Shown here: positions 43,655 through 52,497 of the stretch, one piece after another
Numbering within the stretch: position 1 is the stretch's first letter
Layout of the letters: each line of letters starts with the position of its first letter
Origin: CAYOHP01 sp964403795 [NCBI: uncultured bacterium]
GTDB lineage: Bacteria > Muiribacteriota > UBA6191 > CAZXTJ01
Length of the DNA stretch: 64,000 bases
Assembly (NCBI GenBank): GCA_964403795.1
Contig: CAYOHP010000019.1
Location: forward strand, 11,618 to 75,617
Direction of reading: 5' to 3'
Program-made: the position numbers and the translations under genes
Notes under the pieces: generated by a model
What the model saw: only the letters and a program-made list of their open reading frames with translations
The model's database searches: none
Told to the model about the DNA's origin: nothing

Positions 43655-44533
43655 ATGCAGATCCGCTGTCCTAGCTGCGACCGCGTCGTCCCGGCCACCG
43701 ATGTCTCGCTGGGGAACCAGGTGGCACGCTGCCGACCCTGCGACGAGGTCTTCGACTTCGCCAAGCAGCTCGCCTCCGCCCCTGGCTCCGTCCGGACCGG
43801 CTCCCGATACCAGGACGACGACGACGAAGAGGGGGATGACGACGACGGGTACGAGGACGGGGACGACGAAGAGGAGAGCCTCCCCACCCGGAGCCGACGC
43901 CCGGTGCCGCTCCCCGCCGGGATGCAGGCCCGCAACGACGGCAAGCGCCTCACCCTGAGGCGCCGCTGGAGGGGCTGGGAGCTCCTGTTTCTCGGCTTCT
44001 TCACCATGATCTGGGACGGGTTCCTGGCGGTCTGGTTCACCATGAGCCTGGCGAGCGGGCTGTGGCCGATGGCGCTCTTCGGGTCGATCCACCTCATGGT
44101 GGGACTCGGCCTCACCTACTACTGCCTGCTGCTGGCCTTCGAGTCGACCGTGATCGAGGTCGACGTCGGACAGCTGACCGTCCGCCACGAGCCCCTGCCC
44201 TACAAGAAGGCGGAGGTGCTGCCGGTGGGCCGCCTGGTCCAGCTCTACTCCAAGCGGGTGGTGACCCGCGGCAACAAATCGACCACCACCACCTTCGAGC
44301 TCCACGCGGTGCTCGACGACGGCTCCCACCGGAAGCTCCTCGACGGCCTGCCCCGCTCCGACCAGGCCCTGTGGCTCGAAGGCGAGATCGAACGCTTCCT
44401 GGGCATCCAGGACCGCGACGTGGCCGGGGAACTCGACCGCGACGTCGATCGCCACGACCCGCCCAGCCTGGGCGAGGTCGTCGGCATGCTTTCCGATGCG
44501 GTCCGGACGGGGAAGCCGCCCGACCTCCGCTGA
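43655..44533 (+). CDS. zinc-ribbon membrane protein of unknown function
   Basis: A 292-residue protein. The N-terminus has a zinc ribbon CPSC (Cys5, Cys8) and CRPC (Cys26, Cys29). A strongly acidic stretch (about residues 50-74, runs of Asp/Glu) follows, then two membrane helices (about 110-165: LLFLGFFTMIWDGFLAVWFTM and a second). A soluble C-terminal domain contains a positively charged LYSKRVVTRG and a Ser/Thr-rich strand. MJ0042-type zinc ribbons with two helices occur in planctomycete and myxobacterial genomes. No substrate is evident. It ends 5 bases from the convergent propeller gene. Confidence 0.7.
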   Translation: MQIRCPSCDRVVPATDVSLGNQVARCRPCDEVFDFAKQLASAPGSVRTGSRYQDDDDEEGDDDDGYEDGDDEEESLPTRSRRPVPLPAGMQARNDGKRLTLRRRWRGWELLFLGFFTMIWDGFLAVWFTMSLASGLWPMALFGSIHLMVGLGLTYYCLLLAFESTVIEVDVGQLTVRHEPLPYKKAEVLPVGRLVQLYSKRVVTRGNKSTTTTFELHAVLDDGSHRKLLDGLPRSDQALWLEGEIERFLGIQDRDVAGELDRDVDRHDPPSLGEVVGMLSDAVRTGKPPDLR

Positions 44534-44538
44534 CCTGG

Positions 44539-45444
44539 CTACTCGGCGTGGAGCGCCTGGAAGATCGACGAGCCGGTGGCGGCGCCCGGTCCCGGGGTCC
44601 AGTGGAAGACGTTGCCGTTGCCCATGCGGACGAACAGCCCGCCCTGGTGGGCCACCACCTGCTGGACATCGGCCCCGAAGGTGAGCTTGTCCCAGCCGAA
44701 GCCGCGGCGGGTGAGCCGCCACACGGCCCCGGTCGACTGGAGCACGTAGAGGGCCGTGTCGTCGCAGGTCATGAAGCGGTGCGAGGTGCCCTGGCCCACC
44801 TGGTCGAACTTGCCGCGGAACCAGCGCCAGACCTGGCCATTCTGCTTCAGCACGAAGAGGGTCGACTCGTCGGCGGCGATGGTGCGATTGGCCGAGCCGT
44901 TGCCGATCTGGGTGAACTGGCCGGTCCCGTCGTCGTAGCGCCAGGTGTGCCCGTTCTCCTTCAGGATCCAGAGGGCGTTGCCGGCGGCCCTGATCTCCTG
45001 GGTGCCGGTGCCGTCGTCGATCCGGGTCCAGCCGTTGTCCCGGAAGCGGAAGATGTTGCCGTTGTCCTTCAGCACATAGAGCCGGCCGCCGGCCGCCTCG
45101 ATCTGCCGGGTCCCGGTCCCGTTGTCGATGGAGTCGAACTTGCCGCCGGCCACTCCCGAGACCTCCGGCGCGCTCCATCGCCAGATCTGCCCGGAATCCT
45201 TGAGGATATAGAGGAAGCCGCGATCGCCCGCGACCATGCGGGTCCCGGTCCCGTCGTCGAGGCGTCGGAAGGCCCCGGACTCGTTGACCCACACGTTCCC
45301 GGTGTCCTTCAGGATGAAGACCCGGTCGCCGCCCACGGCCACCTGCCGGGTCCCGGTCCCGTCGTCGAACAGTTGGAGTCCGGCCTGGGCACCGGTACCG
45401 AGCGCAAGGGCCACCAAGAGTCCGTATCGGAGCGAGCGAGCCAT
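44539..45444 (-). CDS. exported seven-repeat beta-propeller protein (tectonin-like)
   Basis: A 301-residue protein with a signal peptide (LRYGLLVALALGTGAQA). Seven repeats of about 36-45 residues follow, each of the form xDDGTGTRQI-x-LYVLKDNGNIWRW; the first four keep the GTGT and the last three are degenerate. Seven blades would close a beta-propeller, as in tectonins, which bind sugars or lipopolysaccharide. The ATG at 45444 follows a GGGAGA site and a promoter at 45513-45540. It stands alone between convergent and co-directional genes. Ligand unknown. Confidence 0.8.
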   Translation of the reverse strand: MARSLRYGLLVALALGTGAQAGLQLFDDGTGTRQVAVGGDRVFILKDTGNVWVNESGAFRRLDDGTGTRMVAGDRGFLYILKDSGQIWRWSAPEVSGVAGGKFDSIDNGTGTRQIEAAGGRLYVLKDNGNIFRFRDNGWTRIDDGTGTQEIRAAGNALWILKENGHTWRYDDGTGQFTQIGNGSANRTIAADESTLFVLKQNGQVWRWFRGKFDQVGQGTSHRFMTCDDTALYVLQSTGAVWRLTRRGFGWDKLTFGADVQQVVAHQGGLFVRMGNGNVFHWTPGPGAATGSSIFQALHAE

Positions 45445-45512
45445 CGGGCGTCTCCCTGTATCGTCGGATCCCCGGGGCGCGCATGCGCCCTCGTGTTGTT
45501 TTCGTCGGGGGA

Positions 45513-45540
45513 AGGCTAGGGTTCCCGCACCGAACGTCAA
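45513..45540 (-). promoter_or_regulatory. sigma70-type promoter for the propeller gene
   Basis: On the minus strand TTGACG (45540-45535), a 16-base spacer and TAGCCT (45518-45513). It gives a leader of about 60 bases with a GGGAGA site, so this gene is not leaderless. Confidence 0.55.
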
Positions 45541-45593
45541 GGTGCAGGTCCCCGGACCCACGCCCCGGCCGGCGGACGACCCCCCGGGGCCTT

Positions 45594-48395
45594 TCAGCCC
45601 AGGCAGAGGAAGCAGACCCCGGACCAGGTCCCGAGCAGGGCTCCGCCCGGTCGGGGAGACCCGCACCGGCTGCACGTCGGGTGCTTGGCGCTCTCCAGGT
45701 AGGCCTCCACCCGGGCCACGGCTCGGCCGGAGTCGTCGCCTCCCACCAGCCAGTCGAGACAGGTTTCGGTCGCCCCGAGACCGGGGACCACCAGGCGCAC
45801 GGAGCTGCCCCGGTCCCCGCCCTGTGGCCCGGGGCCGATGGCCGCCGCCAGGAAGCCGGTCTTCCGGGCGAAGCTCGCCTTCAGGTTCACCACCACGACC
45901 TCGCCCACCCGCCGTTCCAGGTTCTTCACGCCCTCGGACTTGAGCCTGCGTCCCAGCGCCACCCGGACCTCGGCGGGCGCGAGCCAGGGCACCGAGACCG
46001 AGACCAGGGCTCCACCAGGCTCCGGCAGGCTCTCCCCAGGGAGCACTCCCAGGACCTCGACGCCCTCGCCCGGATCGGTCCGCCGGAGGGACCCGGCAGC
46101 CGCCGGGGGAGCCTCACCCGCGGCCCGATCCGGCTCCCTCCCCGAGGGCAGACCACCGTCCAGGGGATCGGAGCTCCCCTCCGGAACCCGTTCGAAATCG
46201 AGAAGCAGCACGTCGAGGCCGGCGGCCCCGTCCCGGTCCACCGCCCGTCGCAGGCGTCCCGACTCGCCCCGGTAGCGCTCCACCAATCCGGGGTCCCGCC
46301 GCATCATCTCGCGAGCCGCCAGGGCCGAGACCACCTCCCGGGGCACATGGCGCAGGCGGTCGGGGACCCGCACCAGGACCGGGGTGCGGCGCACCTTCCG
46401 GATCCGCGCCTCGAGCCGGTCCAACGCGTCGGCGGGCGGCGGCTTCGAGGTCTTGTGGCCGAGCAGCACCTTGTACTCGGCGGGCGTGGTGCAGGCTCCG
46501 CACTCGAGGCACTTGGGCTTCTGCCAGGGCCGACCCAGGCAGTATTCCTCCTCCTCGAACTCCATGGACCGGGAGTATTCCTCCCAGAGGAAGCCCCGCG
46601 GCACGCCCAGATCCAAGTCGTCCCAGGGGAAGAGATCGGAGAGGTCGCGGGCCTCGAGCAGGGCCGAGAGGTCGATGCCGTCCTCGAGCAGCGCCGCCCG
46701 GAAGGCGTGGAGCAGCTCCGGGGGAGCCTCCTCGCCCTGGTAGCGCAGGTCCCCGGCGAGGGCCGCCCGGACCAGGGCCGCGGTCGCCCGCCGGTCGGCC
46801 CGGCCCAGCAGCTGGCAGAGCTCGATCTCCTCGGGCTCGGCAGCCAGCCGGAGCTCGGCGCCCCGCCGCTCGGCCGATCCCCGGATCCGGTGGATGACCG
46901 CCTTGGGAGCCGGCCGGAAGGCCGCGAACTGGAGCGGGGTGAGCGGCGGCGAGAACAAGGGAGTGAGCGAGAAGATCACCCGGGTCCCGGCGCCGGCCGC
47001 GCTCCGGGCCGACATCAGCCGTTCCACGAAGCCGTCGAACTCGACCAGGTCGGACTCCTCCTCCCGCCCCGTGGCGATCAGGAAGACCTTGAGCTCGCGG
47101 GCCTTCTCCCGGAAGAGCCCGGCCGTGGAAGTCAGGATCTGGTCCTCCGTCAGGTTCTTGTGGAGGTAGCGACGGAGCCGCTCCGAGATCCCTTCCATGC
47201 CGCAGGTGAACTGGCTCTTCCCGATGCGCCGCTCGAAGCGCCCGAGCTCGGGGTCGCCCGCGAGCAGGTCGAAGCGTTGGCTCTTCAGGGCGGTGCGTCC
47301 GAACAGGCCCGCGGTGTCCATGAGCAGCGGGTAGAGCTCGGCGTGGGTGTTGAAGTTGTAGCTCATCAGGTTCAGCTCGGTCAGGCCTCCGTCCCGCTTC
47401 AGGGCCCGGGCCTCCTCGGCCAGGCTGGCGGCGGAGCGCTCCCGGTACGGACGGGTCGCATAGCCCTCGGCGCAGAAGCTGCAGAAGTTCGGGCAGCCCC
47501 GGCTGATCTCGACCGACATGGTGCCGGCGTCCTCGGTGAAGAAGACCGGGGGCGCCTCGAGCACCGTCTCGCGGTCGAGATCGCGGGCCACGGTGCGCTC
47601 CACCGGGAAGGGAGCGCCGGCCTCGGGACGGATCTCCCGGAGCGCCAGTCGACCCCGGGAGTCGAGGCGATAGACGTGGCGATAGCCCGCCGGGTCGTAG
47701 AAGCCGGGCACCTCGGTCCGGGCCCGCCGCAGCAGCTCGCCCCTGGGGATCCCCTCCCGACGCCCCTCCGCCACCAGCTCGAGGAGCCGGGGGAGGGCCC
47801 GCTCGGCCTCCCCGATCACGATCCCGTCGACCAGGGCGTCCTCGCCGGTGACCTCGGCGCCGTCGCCGAGCCCGGCCGGAGCCCGCTCGGCCGGACCCGA
47901 GAGCAGACCCGAAGCGGCCGCCGCATTCATGCCCCCGAGTACCACCAGCGGACATCCGGGATCCTCGAGACGCGCCCTGCGGGAGAGCGGGATCCCCGAG
48001 TCGCGGAGCAGGTGGGGGATGTTCCAGACCTCCACTCCGAGCGCATTCGAGATCCCCACCACGTCGAAGTCCCTCGGCACCCGGGCGGTGCCGGTCCCGA
48101 ACCAGCGCGGCATCCCGGCGTCCCGCAGCCGGTGGTAGTCCCGGGGAGGGGGCAGGTAGCAGAAGTCGACGAAGGCCCCCGGCACCCGGCGGGCGATCGA
48201 CAGGAGCAGGGGATGGGTGATCGAGGCCGCGGTGTCGCGGTAGCTCGAGAGCCGGGTCACCAGCAGACGGCAGCGGGCCGCCTCGAACCCCTCCGGGGAG
48301 AAGGTGTTGGCTTCCCGCCCCAGGGTCCAGACACCGCGCCCCGAGAGCCGATGTCGATTGGCTTCCAGCCAGGAGGGGAATTCGGACGCCCGCAT
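45594..48395 (-). CDS. B12-binding-type radical SAM protein with long C-terminal extension
   Basis: A 933-residue protein. Residues 40-200 resemble a cobalamin-binding Rossmann domain (LLVTRLSSYRD, DVVGISNALG, LVVLGGMNA), though the DxHxxG motif is not seen. The radical SAM core starts at Cys301, Cys305 and Cys308 (CPNFCSFC) and includes GGLTELNLMSYNFN. After residue 600 comes ECGACTTPAEYKVLLGHK and a C-terminal zinc ribbon CSRCGSP...CFLC. Similar large proteins occur in several phyla without a known reaction. The ATG at 48395 follows AGAGGG. It comes 19 bases after a HEAT-repeat gene. Confidence 0.83.
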   Translation of the reverse strand: MRASEFPSWLEANRHRLSGRGVWTLGREANTFSPEGFEAARCRLLVTRLSSYRDTAASITHPLLLSIARRVPGAFVDFCYLPPPRDYHRLRDAGMPRWFGTGTARVPRDFDVVGISNALGVEVWNIPHLLRDSGIPLSRRARLEDPGCPLVVLGGMNAAAASGLLSGPAERAPAGLGDGAEVTGEDALVDGIVIGEAERALPRLLELVAEGRREGIPRGELLRRARTEVPGFYDPAGYRHVYRLDSRGRLALREIRPEAGAPFPVERTVARDLDRETVLEAPPVFFTEDAGTMSVEISRGCPNFCSFCAEGYATRPYRERSAASLAEEARALKRDGGLTELNLMSYNFNTHAELYPLLMDTAGLFGRTALKSQRFDLLAGDPELGRFERRIGKSQFTCGMEGISERLRRYLHKNLTEDQILTSTAGLFREKARELKVFLIATGREEESDLVEFDGFVERLMSARSAAGAGTRVIFSLTPLFSPPLTPLQFAAFRPAPKAVIHRIRGSAERRGAELRLAAEPEEIELCQLLGRADRRATAALVRAALAGDLRYQGEEAPPELLHAFRAALLEDGIDLSALLEARDLSDLFPWDDLDLGVPRGFLWEEYSRSMEFEEEEYCLGRPWQKPKCLECGACTTPAEYKVLLGHKTSKPPPADALDRLEARIRKVRRTPVLVRVPDRLRHVPREVVSALAAREMMRRDPGLVERYRGESGRLRRAVDRDGAAGLDVLLLDFERVPEGSSDPLDGGLPSGREPDRAAGEAPPAAAGSLRRTDPGEGVEVLGVLPGESLPEPGGALVSVSVPWLAPAEVRVALGRRLKSEGVKNLERRVGEVVVVNLKASFARKTGFLAAAIGPGPQGGDRGSSVRLVVPGLGATETCLDWLVGGDDSGRAVARVEAYLESAKHPTCSRCGSPRPGGALLGTWSGVCFLCLG

Positions 48396-48414
48396 CGGAC
48401 CGCCCTCTTTCGCT

Positions 48415-48918
48415 TCAGGGCCGTTCGGTGCCTGCCGCCTCGATCCGACGGATGGCTTCGAACGCCGCCGCCCGCACCGGGAGGCGCTCGTCGCCGAGCG
48501 CGGCCCGGAGCGGACCCAGGGCTTCACGCGCCCTGCCCCCCATCCTACCCAGGGTCTGGGCCGCCAGGCGACGGACCACGGAGCGCTTGCTGGCCAGGGC
48601 CTTGGCGGTCTCCCGGGCCGTGTCCGGTCCCGCCATCTGGACCAGGGCGTCGGCGGCCTGGGCCCGGACCTCGCGGGCGTGGTCGCCGAGGCGGGCCACC
48701 AGGTCGGGGACCGCGGGGCTCGCCCTGGGCCCCAGGTACTCCAGGGTCCAGGCTCCCCCGAAGCGGAGCGCCCGCCAGTCCTTCCCCATCATGGCCACCG
48801 GACCCGGCACGTTCTCGATGGGACCCACGAAGGCCCGGGGGCGCTCGGCGGACGCCGCCACCGGCCAGGCCAAGGCCATCGCCAGCATCCAGGCCGAACA
48901 CCGGCGGCGAACCGGCAT
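48415..48918 (-). CDS. exported HEAT-repeat protein
   Basis: A 167-residue protein with a signal peptide (SAWMLAMALAWPVAASA). Two to three HEAT units follow: ASPAVPDLVARLGDHAREVRAQAADAL, shown here only by VPDLVARLGDHAREVRAQA, then DTARETAKALASKRSVVRRLA and ALGPLRAALGDERLPVRAAA. Such repeats bind other proteins. The ATG at 48918 follows GGGAGG by 4 bases. It lies between the fructosamine kinase and the radical SAM genes on the same strand; gaps of 50 and 19 bases suggest one transcript. Role unknown. Confidence 0.75.
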   Translation of the reverse strand: MPVRRRCSAWMLAMALAWPVAASAERPRAFVGPIENVPGPVAMMGKDWRALRFGGAWTLEYLGPRASPAVPDLVARLGDHAREVRAQAADALVQMAGPDTARETAKALASKRSVVRRLAAQTLGRMGGRAREALGPLRAALGDERLPVRAAAFEAIRRIEAAGTERP

Positions 48919-48968
48919 GGCGCCTCCCTCGGGGCAAGCGTGCCATGCGCCTGGCGGAGACCGGATGC

Positions 48969-49823
48969 CTACTCTCCGAAGCGGGCCAAGGTGCGCTCCA
49001 CCCCGCCCAGATACGTCTCGCCGAAGAGGCGGACATGGACCAGCAGGGGATAGAGGTTGTAGAGGTCGCGACGCTCCTCGAAGAAGCCGGGGGCGATCCC
49101 CCGGAGGTCGTGGTAGCGCCGGTAGAACTCGGGCCCGAAGGTCGAGAACAGGGTGGTGAAGGCGAGCTCGACCTCGGGGTGCCCGTAGTAGGTGGCCGGA
49201 TCCACGAAGGCCGCCACCCTCCCCCGGTCGAAGAGCACGTTGCCGCCCCAGACATCCCCGTGGAGGAGACTCGAGACCAGCGGCTCTTCCAGCCACTCGC
49301 CGAGGCGCGCCGCCAGGGCCTCGATCCGCCGCGCCACCGGTCGCGGCAAGCGACCCTCCCGGACCGCCTCGGTGGCCATCGCCACCAGCCGGTGCTCGGC
49401 AAAGAAGGCCACCCAGGATCCGGCCCATGGATTGCGCTGGACCAACCCTCCGATCCGGGTGTCACGGTGGTTCCCGAAGCCGCGCCCTTGGATCCCGTGC
49501 AGCGAGGCCAGCAGCTCGGCGGCGTGGCGATCGCCCCGCTCGCCCCGCTCCCCGTCGGCCTCGACATGCTCCATGACCAGGAGCCCGGGACCGGAGAAGA
49601 GGACCCGAGGCACCGGGAGTTCGCTCTCCCCGGCCAACTGCCCGAGCATCCAGGCTTCGTCGTCGAGACCCCCCATGCCGGCGTCGTCGACCTTGGCGAC
49701 CATCCGCCGGCCGTCCTCGAGGTCGATCCGGTAGACCCGTCCGACGCATCCTCCGGAGAGCGGGGCGTCGGCGACGACCGCGGCGCCCAGGTGCTCCCCC
49801 ACCCGGTCGCGCCAAGCCGTCAT
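48969..49823 (-). CDS. fructosamine/ketosamine 3-kinase family protein
   Basis: A 284-residue protein-kinase-like-fold enzyme. LSGGCVGRVYRI, VAKVDDAGMGGLDDEAWML, LVMEHVEA, GFGNHRDT, and the catalytic LLHGDVWGGNVLF then VDPATYYGHPEVELA match the family. These kinases phosphorylate sugars attached to protein lysines, which makes the adduct unstable and removes it (deglycation). Bacterial members often prefer ribulosamine or erythrulosamine. The start overlaps the stop of the LMW phosphatase gene (ATGA), a recurrent pairing in bacteria. Confidence 0.9.
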   Translation of the reverse strand: MTAWRDRVGEHLGAAVVADAPLSGGCVGRVYRIDLEDGRRMVAKVDDAGMGGLDDEAWMLGQLAGESELPVPRVLFSGPGLLVMEHVEADGERGERGDRHAAELLASLHGIQGRGFGNHRDTRIGGLVQRNPWAGSWVAFFAEHRLVAMATEAVREGRLPRPVARRIEALAARLGEWLEEPLVSSLLHGDVWGGNVLFDRGRVAAFVDPATYYGHPEVELAFTTLFSTFGPEFYRRYHDLRGIAPGFFEERRDLYNLYPLLVHVRLFGETYLGGVERTLARFGE

Positions 49824-50314
49824 CCGGTTCCGGTCCCCTGGAACCCCCGCTCGGACCTGAGGTGGGCGAGAACCCCGGCGCAGGCGTCCTCGACGAGGTC
49901 GAGCACATGGTCGAAGCCTTCCGGGCCTCCGTAGTAGGGATCGGGTACTTCGTCGCGGCCGGAGGCGGAGGCGAACTCGAGCATCATCCGCACCCGGTCG
50001 CGCCGCTCCGGAGGGCAGACCTTGAGGAGGTTCGCCCGGTTGGCCCGGTCCATCGCCAGGATCAGGTCGAAGTGCTCGAAGTCCCTCCGTTCCACCTGGC
50101 GGCCCCGCAGGGGCGAGAGGTCGTAGCCGCGCCGGCGGGCATGCTCGACGGTGCGGGGATCGGGTGCCTCGTCGACGTGGTAGTCGGCGGTGCCGGCCGA
50201 GTCGACCTCGATGGCATGGGCCAGGCCCTCCCGCTCCACCAGGGCCCGCATCACGCCCTCGGCGGTCGGTGAGCGACAGATGTTCCCCAGGCAGACGAAC
50301 AGGACCCGGACCAC
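49820..50314 (-). CDS. low-molecular-weight protein-tyrosine-phosphatase family protein
   Basis: A 164-residue phosphatase. The P-loop CLGNICRS has nucleophile Cys8 and Arg14, and DPYYGG carries the general acid. SAGTADYHVDEAPDPRTVEHA is also family sequence. It may act on protein phosphotyrosine or on sugar phosphates; the coupling with a ketosamine kinase favours a sugar or glycation link. The frame is open upstream but GTG 50314 gives the standard N-terminus. It lies 28 bases after the hydrolase gene. Confidence 0.9.
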   Translation of the reverse strand: MVRVLFVCLGNICRSPTAEGVMRALVEREGLAHAIEVDSAGTADYHVDEAPDPRTVEHARRRGYDLSPLRGRQVERRDFEHFDLILAMDRANRANLLKVCPPERRDRVRMMLEFASASGRDEVPDPYYGGPEGFDHVLDLVEDACAGVLAHLRSERGFQGTGTG

Positions 50315-50342
50315 GGCGAAGCCTCCGATCGATGGCTCGAAA

Positions 50343-51290
50343 CTACAACGCGGTCGCGAGCAGCTGCTCCCGGAACCAACCGGTCGCCAGGCGCAGGCGT
50401 TCGGCCGGGATCGAGTCCAGCTTGTGGTCGGCCCCGGGAAGACGGAGCAGGCGGACCGGGACCCCCCGGTTCCCGAGGCCCTCGGCCAGCTCCACGGACT
50501 GCCAGGGGCGCACCACCTCGTCGGATTCGCCGTGGACCAGGAAGCACGGGACCCGAGGCAGCTCGGGGACCCATCGGAGCGGGCTTCGTTCCCGGTAGGC
50601 CGGGGGGCGGGCTCCCGGCCTTCCCCCGGTCGCCACATGGATGGCGGCGGCCAGGAGCCAGGTGCCTTCGCGGCGGGCCGCCTCGGTCTCGGTGATGCCT
50701 CCGATGGTCATGACGGTGACGGGGAGGAAGCCCCTGCGCATCGCCATCCAGGCCATGGTGGCGCCCCGGGAGAAACCCAGGACCCCGATCCGACCCGGGT
50801 CGATCCCGCCCAGCGAAGCGGCCGCGAGCACGGCTCTCACCCCGTCCATGGCCTCGCCCTCCCCGGCCCGGTCCTCGCCCTCGCCTCCGTCGTTGCCGCG
50901 GTACTGCGAGGCCACCACCGGAATCCCGAGCTCCCTTGCCAGGTCACCGAGGAAGGCCAGGTCGGGCCCCATCACCCGTCCATGGGGACCCAGACCACCG
51001 CGCAGGTAGAGGATCGCCGGCCCCGGCGCGGAGGCCTCGGAGCCCGGAGGGTCGAGCCGGTAACCGGTCACCGCCAGCCCGTCACTGGCGTAGCGGAGGC
51101 GCCGGACCCGGACCCCGCCGGCACCGCCGGCCTCGTCGACCGCGAGCAGGGCTCCGTCCGGCTCGGGGCGCCGGGTCGGGGACCGGACCGGCCAACCTCC
51201 CAGGCGAGACAGCAGCCAGCCGAGATCGGAGAGGGTGTCCCCCCATTCCCCCCGGTCCCCCGATCCGTCGCCGACCAGGCCGCGTCCCAT
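50343..51290 (-). CDS. alpha/beta-hydrolase (prolyl oligopeptidase/dienelactone hydrolase-like)
   Basis: A 315-residue hydrolase with nucleophile Ser174 in LGFSRGAT, an oxyanion-strand AILYLRGG, VVASQYRGNDGGEGED, an acid in HGESDEVVRP and a His in GADHKLDS. The fold is that of S9-type peptidases and acyl hydrolases. No signal peptide is present. ATG 51290 lies 8 bases after TATCCT on the minus strand, so it may be leaderless. It heads a minus-strand run with the phosphatase and ketosamine kinase. Substrate unknown. Confidence 0.83.
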   Translation of the reverse strand: MGRGLVGDGSGDRGEWGDTLSDLGWLLSRLGGWPVRSPTRRPEPDGALLAVDEAGGAGGVRVRRLRYASDGLAVTGYRLDPPGSEASAPGPAILYLRGGLGPHGRVMGPDLAFLGDLARELGIPVVASQYRGNDGGEGEDRAGEGEAMDGVRAVLAAASLGGIDPGRIGVLGFSRGATMAWMAMRRGFLPVTVMTIGGITETEAARREGTWLLAAAIHVATGGRPGARPPAYRERSPLRWVPELPRVPCFLVHGESDEVVRPWQSVELAEGLGNRGVPVRLLRLPGADHKLDSIPAERLRLATGWFREQLLATAL

Positions 51291-51298
51291 GCGCACCG

Positions 51299-51304
51299 AG
51301 GATA
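51299..51304 (-). promoter_or_regulatory. -10 box of a likely leaderless hydrolase promoter
   Basis: TATCCT on the minus strand ends 8 bases before the ATG at 51290. No ribosome site lies between. Confidence 0.4.
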
Positions 51305-51507
51305 CCAAGGCATCCCGTCCGATCGGTCCGCCCGCGTGTCCGGTCGGGTCATGGCCACCCGGGAGGACGGAGCCTCACCGGCTCCCTCCGCTCCTGGAGC
51401 CGTTCTCCGCCTTGGCCTCGGGCTTGCATCCGGAGAGCCGGCGGACAGTCACCAGGCCGTCCGCCCCGAACTCCGAACCCCGAGCCCCGCGATCCGAGAG
51501 GAACCCC

Positions 51508-52497
51508 GTGATCCTCCGCCCCTGGAGCCGCCGAGCCCGCCAGGCACCGGTCCTGGCCCTCGTCCTGCTTCCGGCGGTGGCCCTGGCCCACGGCCCGGCT
51601 ACCGCCCCCGGCAGCGACGACGATGCCCCCCCGGTCCCCGGTGAAGTGAAGGCCGAACTGGTCCTCTCGCCGCCGCCGGCCGCCTTCCTCCCCCTGCCCG
51701 ACGGCAGCGTGCTGCTGCTCGACGCCGAGCGCCGCCGCCTCCTGCATGTGAGGGGCGAGCGGCTGGTCGCGGAGGCCCCCCTGGCGGGCGGCGCCTTCGA
51801 GGCCTCCCGGGCCCACCTGGTCGACCTCGAGATGGACCGCTCCGGCGCCCTGGCGATCCTCGACCAGGCGGCCGGCACGGTCTGGCTGGCCGATCCCTCC
51901 GGGCGGGTGTTCGGGAGGCGCGGCCTCTTCGAGGCCCCCACCCGCATGCGGCGAGGGGCCGACGGGAGCCTGATGGTCGCCGACCCCGGCCTCGATCGCC
52001 TGGTGGCGATCCGCCCCGACGGCACCGAAGTGAGTCTGGTCCACGCCCCCGGGGCCGCCCCGACGACCATGGCCGACGGTCGGATCCCATACCTGCGTCT
52101 GGCTCCCGACGAGGGCTCCCTCGAGGTGGGCCTCCGACCCCGGGCCGGCGCCCTGGTGGGCGAGGTGACCTTGGCCCGCCTGCTGCCCGCACCCGGCTTC
52201 CGGGTGCTCGACGCCGAGGTGCTCGGGGTCCGTGGCTCCGACCTGGTGGTCCGGGTCCGCAGCTACCCGACGGGATCCGAGTCCCAGGCTCCCGAGGACT
52301 CGGCGGTCTGGGTGGTGCGGGCCCTGGGTCCGGACACCGGCAGCGCCCGGCGCATGGACGTCCCCAGCCACCTGAACCATTGCTTCGACTGCGGCCCCGA
52401 TCTCCGGCTCGGTCCCGACGGCTCCCTCTGGGGCTACGCCCTCTCGGACACCCGCTACTGGGTCGTCCGCCTCGCCGAGGAGGTGATCCGGTGGTGA
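51508..52497 (+). CDS. exported NHL/beta-propeller-like protein
   Basis: A 329-residue protein with a signal peptide (basic start, APVLALVLLPAVALA). The mature part alternates short strands with Asp/Gly turns (VLLLDAERRRLLHVRG, LAILDQAAGTVWLADPSG, LMVADPGLDRLVAIRPDG), the rhythm of an NHL or six-bladed propeller. The C-terminus has NHCFDCGPDL, where the two Cys may pair. GTG 51508 follows GAGAGGA. Its last codons form a near-perfect ribosome site for the M23 gene and the stop overlaps it, so both products are made together. Function unknown. Confidence 0.72.
   Translation: MILRPWSRRARQAPVLALVLLPAVALAHGPATAPGSDDDAPPVPGEVKAELVLSPPPAAFLPLPDGSVLLLDAERRRLLHVRGERLVAEAPLAGGAFEASRAHLVDLEMDRSGALAILDQAAGTVWLADPSGRVFGRRGLFEAPTRMRRGADGSLMVADPGLDRLVAIRPDGTEVSLVHAPGAAPTTMADGRIPYLRLAPDEGSLEVGLRPRAGALVGEVTLARLLPAPGFRVLDAEVLGVRGSDLVVRVRSYPTGSESQAPEDSAVWVVRALGPDTGSARRMDVPSHLNHCFDCGPDLRLGPDGSLWGYALSDTRYWVVRLAEEVIRW
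52477..52490 (+). promoter_or_regulatory. very strong ribosome binding site for the M23 gene
   Basis: AGGAGGTGATCC at 52479-52490 matches 12 bases of the complement of the 16S rRNA 3' tail. It lies inside the end of the upstream gene and 7 bases (from the GGAGG core) before GTG 52491. Confidence 0.6.

Noticed and set aside
45483-49934. A 1,483-codon open frame on the plus strand
   Set aside because: It is antisense to the radical SAM, HEAT and ketosamine kinase genes and has no recognisable domain.
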